A DNA stretch of 64,000 nucleotides, taken from the NCBI GenBank assembly GCA_018524725.1, contig JAEUWP010000077.1:62001-126000 (forward strand), written 5' to 3'. The position numbers and the translations under genes are program-made. The notes beneath the pieces were generated by a model, which saw nothing but the letters and a program-made list of their open reading frames with translations, made no database searches and was not told the DNA's origin. Source of the DNA: Podaxis mareebaensis. Its lineage: Eukaryota > Basidiomycota > Agaricomycetes > Agaricales > Agaricaceae. Below are positions 60,628 to 64,000 of this stretch, in pieces (the first letter of the stretch is position 1; each line of letters opens with the position of its first letter).

Positions 60628-61610
60628 TTAAACACAATAATACCTATCTGCAAACATTCCCACCCAATGCTTCGCCGCCGACTCAAAACTCTTCACGACT
60701 GATACCTTCTCCTCCACAACAGTCCCCTTTGCCCCCGCAAGCCCAGGTAACACAATCCTTGCAACACTCCCTGTCACAAAGTCCCTCTCCTCCAACAACC
60801 CGAGCATCGTCTTGACCCACTCATAGGTTCCCTCCAACGTTATATCATCCACAAGCAACTTCTCGTATCTGTTATCCGCTCTCTCCAAGAAATCAAGGAT
60901 GTCATTGAAACACGGGACTCCACCGTAAAACGTCCTGTGGACGCTCTTATGCCACCAGAAGTTATTCGAGTCGACGCTGTTATCGAAATTATCTATCTCG
61001 CTGGATACACTAGGCGATATATTGTGTCGGGAGTCGATTCGAGGGGTTTAGGATCGGACACACCATATATATGTTTCGGAATTCCCATTTTTCCAACGAC
61101 TCCGCACTTCAAGGATCATAGCTTTGGTTGGTATTCTACAGTCGTTCTCATCTCTGTATACACAAAAGAGTCGCCTAAGAACGCAAGCGGAACACTATCA
61201 GTTCTCATGCGCAGGTACAAAGACCACAGCCACACACCATTTGAGCAACCGTTTTCCCTCTCGAGTGAAGTGGGTCGGTGTAGCATGGACGGCGACAAAC
61301 GAAAAGGGACGGTTAAGTTCTTGTGGTGTCAAGTAAAGCCATTTACAGTCGAAGGGGTCTACCCAGGGGATATCCCTATACGACAAGTCTACCTGATCAG
61401 CGCACCACCCGGACAATTAGTCTGTCCATTCAAAGCGTGACAAGATGAGCGGGCGCACCTGAAAGCCCCGGGCACCTCTGTACATCTGCAGTTGATCCAA
61501 GTACGAAGGTTGGTCTCAAACGACGGATCCCCTTTGTTTAAATATGTGCAGGAGACATGGGGTGTGTGTTTAGACAGTTCACCTCCGATCTGGATTTGGA
61601 AGTTGTCCAT
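60628..61610 (-). CDS. Hypothetical protein, multi-exon, not recognised
   Basis: Minus-strand pieces that look coding. The first exon begins MDNFQIQIGGELSKHTPHVS (61610) and ends near EVPGAF. A middle part has VDLSYRDIPWVDPFDCKWLY and FSFVAVHATPTHFTREGKRL. The last exon carries NNFWWHKSVHRTFYGGVPCF, then LVDDITLEGTYEWVKTMLGL and ends HWVGMFADRYYCV at 60628. Exon joins in the middle (about 61050-61300) could not be settled and may hide a frameshift. No catalytic motif, signal peptide or membrane segment was recognised. It lies tail to tail with the SDR gene, 180 bp away. Confidence 0.4.
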
Positions 61611-62260
61611 GGTGCCCCGTGCTTTGTGCTTGGGCGGAGCACTAAAATATTAACGGTGGGTGACGTTTTCTGCCTCTTTATCCATTTTTGGTCAATGTGA
61701 GCGGTCCTTTGTCAACCCCTCGCCGAGAGCGGCAGCGGTCAATGCATGGTACAACGATAGACGTGAGTTATATTGTCATTCCGACGTGTCTCTGGTGGAC
61801 ACTGTTATAAGGGGAAAGTGAGTCGCGGTCCCAGACCCAATCTGCCTATCGTCGAGGATGTGTGCTGGTCATCGTGGAGGCGCCGTGTATATGCGCACTT
61901 GCATTAGATTCTGACAAAATGCCGCGAATGTACGTGTAGTATGAACAGGCACACAGCGATTTCAAGAACGCGCGAACTATCTAAGTCGTCGAGCCCGTGG
62001 AATAGAAATAGGAACTTCATCAGTGAAACATTGAGCCTGGCGACTGATACCAATACCAAGACGAATATTTTTTTGAGAGGGTTGTCCGCATTTACCCACG
62101 GATTTCCTTTCACGAAGTGTATTATACTACGCGACATGTACAATATACTAATTCTCTACGCGGGTAACAGGGATTCACCCAAAAGGTAAGAATGGAAGCT
62201 GAGGATACGGATTAGCAATAACGAAAGCAGCGACAATTTACAGATAAAAGCTCGGGTGCG
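61611..62260. other. Intergenic region
   Basis: Contains the putative promoter of the hypothetical gene and the 3' UTR of the aldo-keto reductase gene. No supported gene or repeat. Confidence 0.45.
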
Positions 62261-63665
62261 CTACAATGGTGGGGTATCTGCAAAGCAAGCTGCCAACATT
62301 TGAGCGGGATATCTCTCAACTTGCATAATGTCCGAATCCTGTGCGAGCCTCCTAATTTTCGCGATTTCTTCATCACTGAGCTTGATATTAATTGTGCCAA
62401 GGTTCTCCTTGAGGTACTGGTACGAGCATATGTTCATCAACTCTCTGAAACTTTAGAAACTATGAGGATGGCGTACCTTGATTTTCTTCGTTCCTGGTAT
62501 GGGGATGACGTCTTTGCCCTGCGCGAGAACCCAAGCGAGAGTAACCTGACTAACTGTCGCGTTATGTTTCTTTGCAATTTCTGTTATTCCATCCGTAATC
62601 TGCAGGATTTTCGGGAAGTTCTCCTTGCTGAACCTATATATCAAAGATTAGCATTGCGGGTATGGCATTAAATGCCTTGCACGAACCTTGGGATTATCTT
62701 TCTAAAGTCACCCTCCTCAAAGTCGTCCGGAGACTTATATTGGCCGGTAAGTAAACCGCGTCCGAGTGGGGAGTAAGCAATAACTGCAATCCCAAGTTCC
62801 CTACAAGTCTTCAAGAGCCCGATCTTCTCGTCCTCTATGTCCAGCGTGAACGGAGAGTACTCCACCTGAACAGCGGAAATGGGATGGACAGCATGGGCCC
62901 TACGGAGGGTAGCAGAAGAAACCTCGGATAGACCGAGATAGCGGACCTTGCCTTCCCTGTGATGACATGAGCCATGTGGCATATCTCTCAAGATGCAGCG
63001 ATACTTACTTGACCAATTCGGCCATCGCTCCCACAGTTTTCTGCCGACAATTAATTTCAGCCCACCACGGTTGATCTGGGGACCACTTACTTCAATGGGA
63101 ACCATCGGATCCGGGCGCTAATGCCGAGTAAGAAAGGTTTCACGAAACAATCTGCATGGGAGGAGAAAAGACGAACATGTAGGTAGTAGAGGTCGATTTG
63201 GTCTATTCCCAATCGCCTCAGTGACTTTGCGCAGGCAGACTTCACATATTCCGGGGTGCCGTTGACTCCCATACCGCCCTCCGACTGATCGATGCCGAAC
63301 TTGGTTGCGAGGAAGATCTTGTCGCGATTTCCAGTGCGTTTGAACCTAAGAAACGAATGGATTAGAACGATCTCTGAGCATTGGGTACAATATATGCATA
63401 CCATTTGCCGACGAGATCTTCTGAATCGCCATAAATGTCTGCCGAATCCCAGAAGGACCACCCGTCTTCAAGCGCAGTGTCTAAAAACTGAAGCCATCCA
63501 TCAGCGCCTGGGTCAGTTTCGGCACGACTAATGGTCATAACTACGGACCTCGAAGCGCTCCTCGTCGCTCCCGACCTGGCCATACCAGGCGGACAGACCC
63601 ATCAGGCCAAGTCCCATCTCGGGCACTTCGTCGCTTCCGATTTTTCTAGTAGGGATAGAAGGCAT
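62261..63665 (-). CDS. Aldo-keto reductase
   Basis: An NADPH-dependent reductase of about 340 residues, of the fungal AKR13/yakc type. It starts [20 protein letters not shown] at 63665. The catalytic tetrad is visible: Asp and Tyr in [20 protein letters not shown], Lys in [12 protein letters not shown], His in IDLYYLH. Small exons of 27 nt (RPDPMVPIE) and 32 nt ([10 protein letters not shown]) join to [20 protein letters not shown]. Then [53 protein letters not shown] and the end [20 protein letters not shown] stopping at 62261-62263. The cofactor-binding IPGT is intact. Length and motif order are normal. The substrate is unknown; such enzymes often reduce aldehydes or pyridoxal. Confidence 0.88.
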
Positions 63666-64000
63666 AGCTGAATACTGGCTGGATTTCATTGTGCTCGTGC
63701 ATTAGCAACACAGAAAGAAAGACCAGACCCTTAGAGACATACCTGTTTAGATTGCTTGAGGAATACCCAGCGACTCGATGGCTTATATGTGCCAGGCTCT
63801 CCGTTGCATTGGTAATCTGTTTCTCATATGGCACAGGCTGACGATGTGAACGGTTGGAGGCGAATCAACTGCCGGGTTCGCGCGTCAGCACGGCCTGTGA
63901 CCCCAATCGCTTGCCGGGGTAAGTAACGTACTAAAATTATAAAGAAGAACAAGGAGGGGTGCTTCTGAACCAATTGTTTTGTCGGGTCCGTTGATGTAGC
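63666..64000. other. Promoter side of the aldo-keto reductase gene, right edge
   Basis: No gene is supported in the last 335 bases; the minus-strand open frame at 63646-63834 shows no recognisable content. The next gene lies outside the window. Confidence 0.45.

Overview
The window is nuclear DNA from a filamentous basidiomycete, most likely an Agaricomycete. Genes are dense, on both strands, and broken by many short introns (about 45-60 nt, gt..ag). The gene families also fit: a fungal RNA-dependent RNA polymerase, paired fungalysin peptidases, an omega-type glutathione transferase, a NACHT-WD40 NLR and low-complexity Ser/Pro-rich proteins. The species cannot be named from the sequence. Coding exons were joined by eye, so gene ends are better supported than every internal splice site.

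Layout. 0-9.3 kb holds silencing machinery: an RNA-dependent RNA polymerase that reads in one frame into an SF1 (UPF1/Hrr1-like) helicase and runs off the left edge, a small P-loop NTPase, and an E(z)/KMT6-type H3K27 methyltransferase. 10-20.8 kb holds two secreted M36 fungalysin metallopeptidases flanking the exocyst subunit Exo70 and the CCAAT-binding subunit HAP3/NF-YB. 21.1-26.8 kb is a tandem segmental duplication of an omega-type glutathione transferase gene; a decayed Tc1/mariner-like element with about 80-bp inverted repeats sits in the first copy, and the second copy keeps the empty TA site. 27.2-32.9 kb is the cleavage and polyadenylation factor CPSF160/Cft1. 33.9-38.7 kb has a large disordered protein and a small unknown protein. 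40.2-43.9 kb is a RECQ1-like helicase, and 44.3-46.5 kb a second disordered protein. 47.3-55.0 kb is an NLR locus: a HeLo-like/NACHT/WD40 gene with near-identical 126-bp WD40 repeats and an apparent in-frame stop before the repeats, followed by an internally deleted relative. 56.6-63.7 kb carries an eIF4E2/4EHP-like cap-binding protein, a short-chain dehydrogenase, an unknown gene and an aldo-keto reductase.

Most genes are housekeeping and unrelated to each other. Two stretches stand out. The left end puts RNAi amplification and Polycomb-type chromatin silencing within 9 kb, with polymerase and helicase as one polypeptide; in fission yeast these are two subunits (Rdp1 and Hrr1) of one complex. 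The NLR locus shows the marks of a rapidly evolving fungal self/non-self recognition gene: homogenised repeats with variation at a few codons, a premature stop, and a collapsed paralogue.
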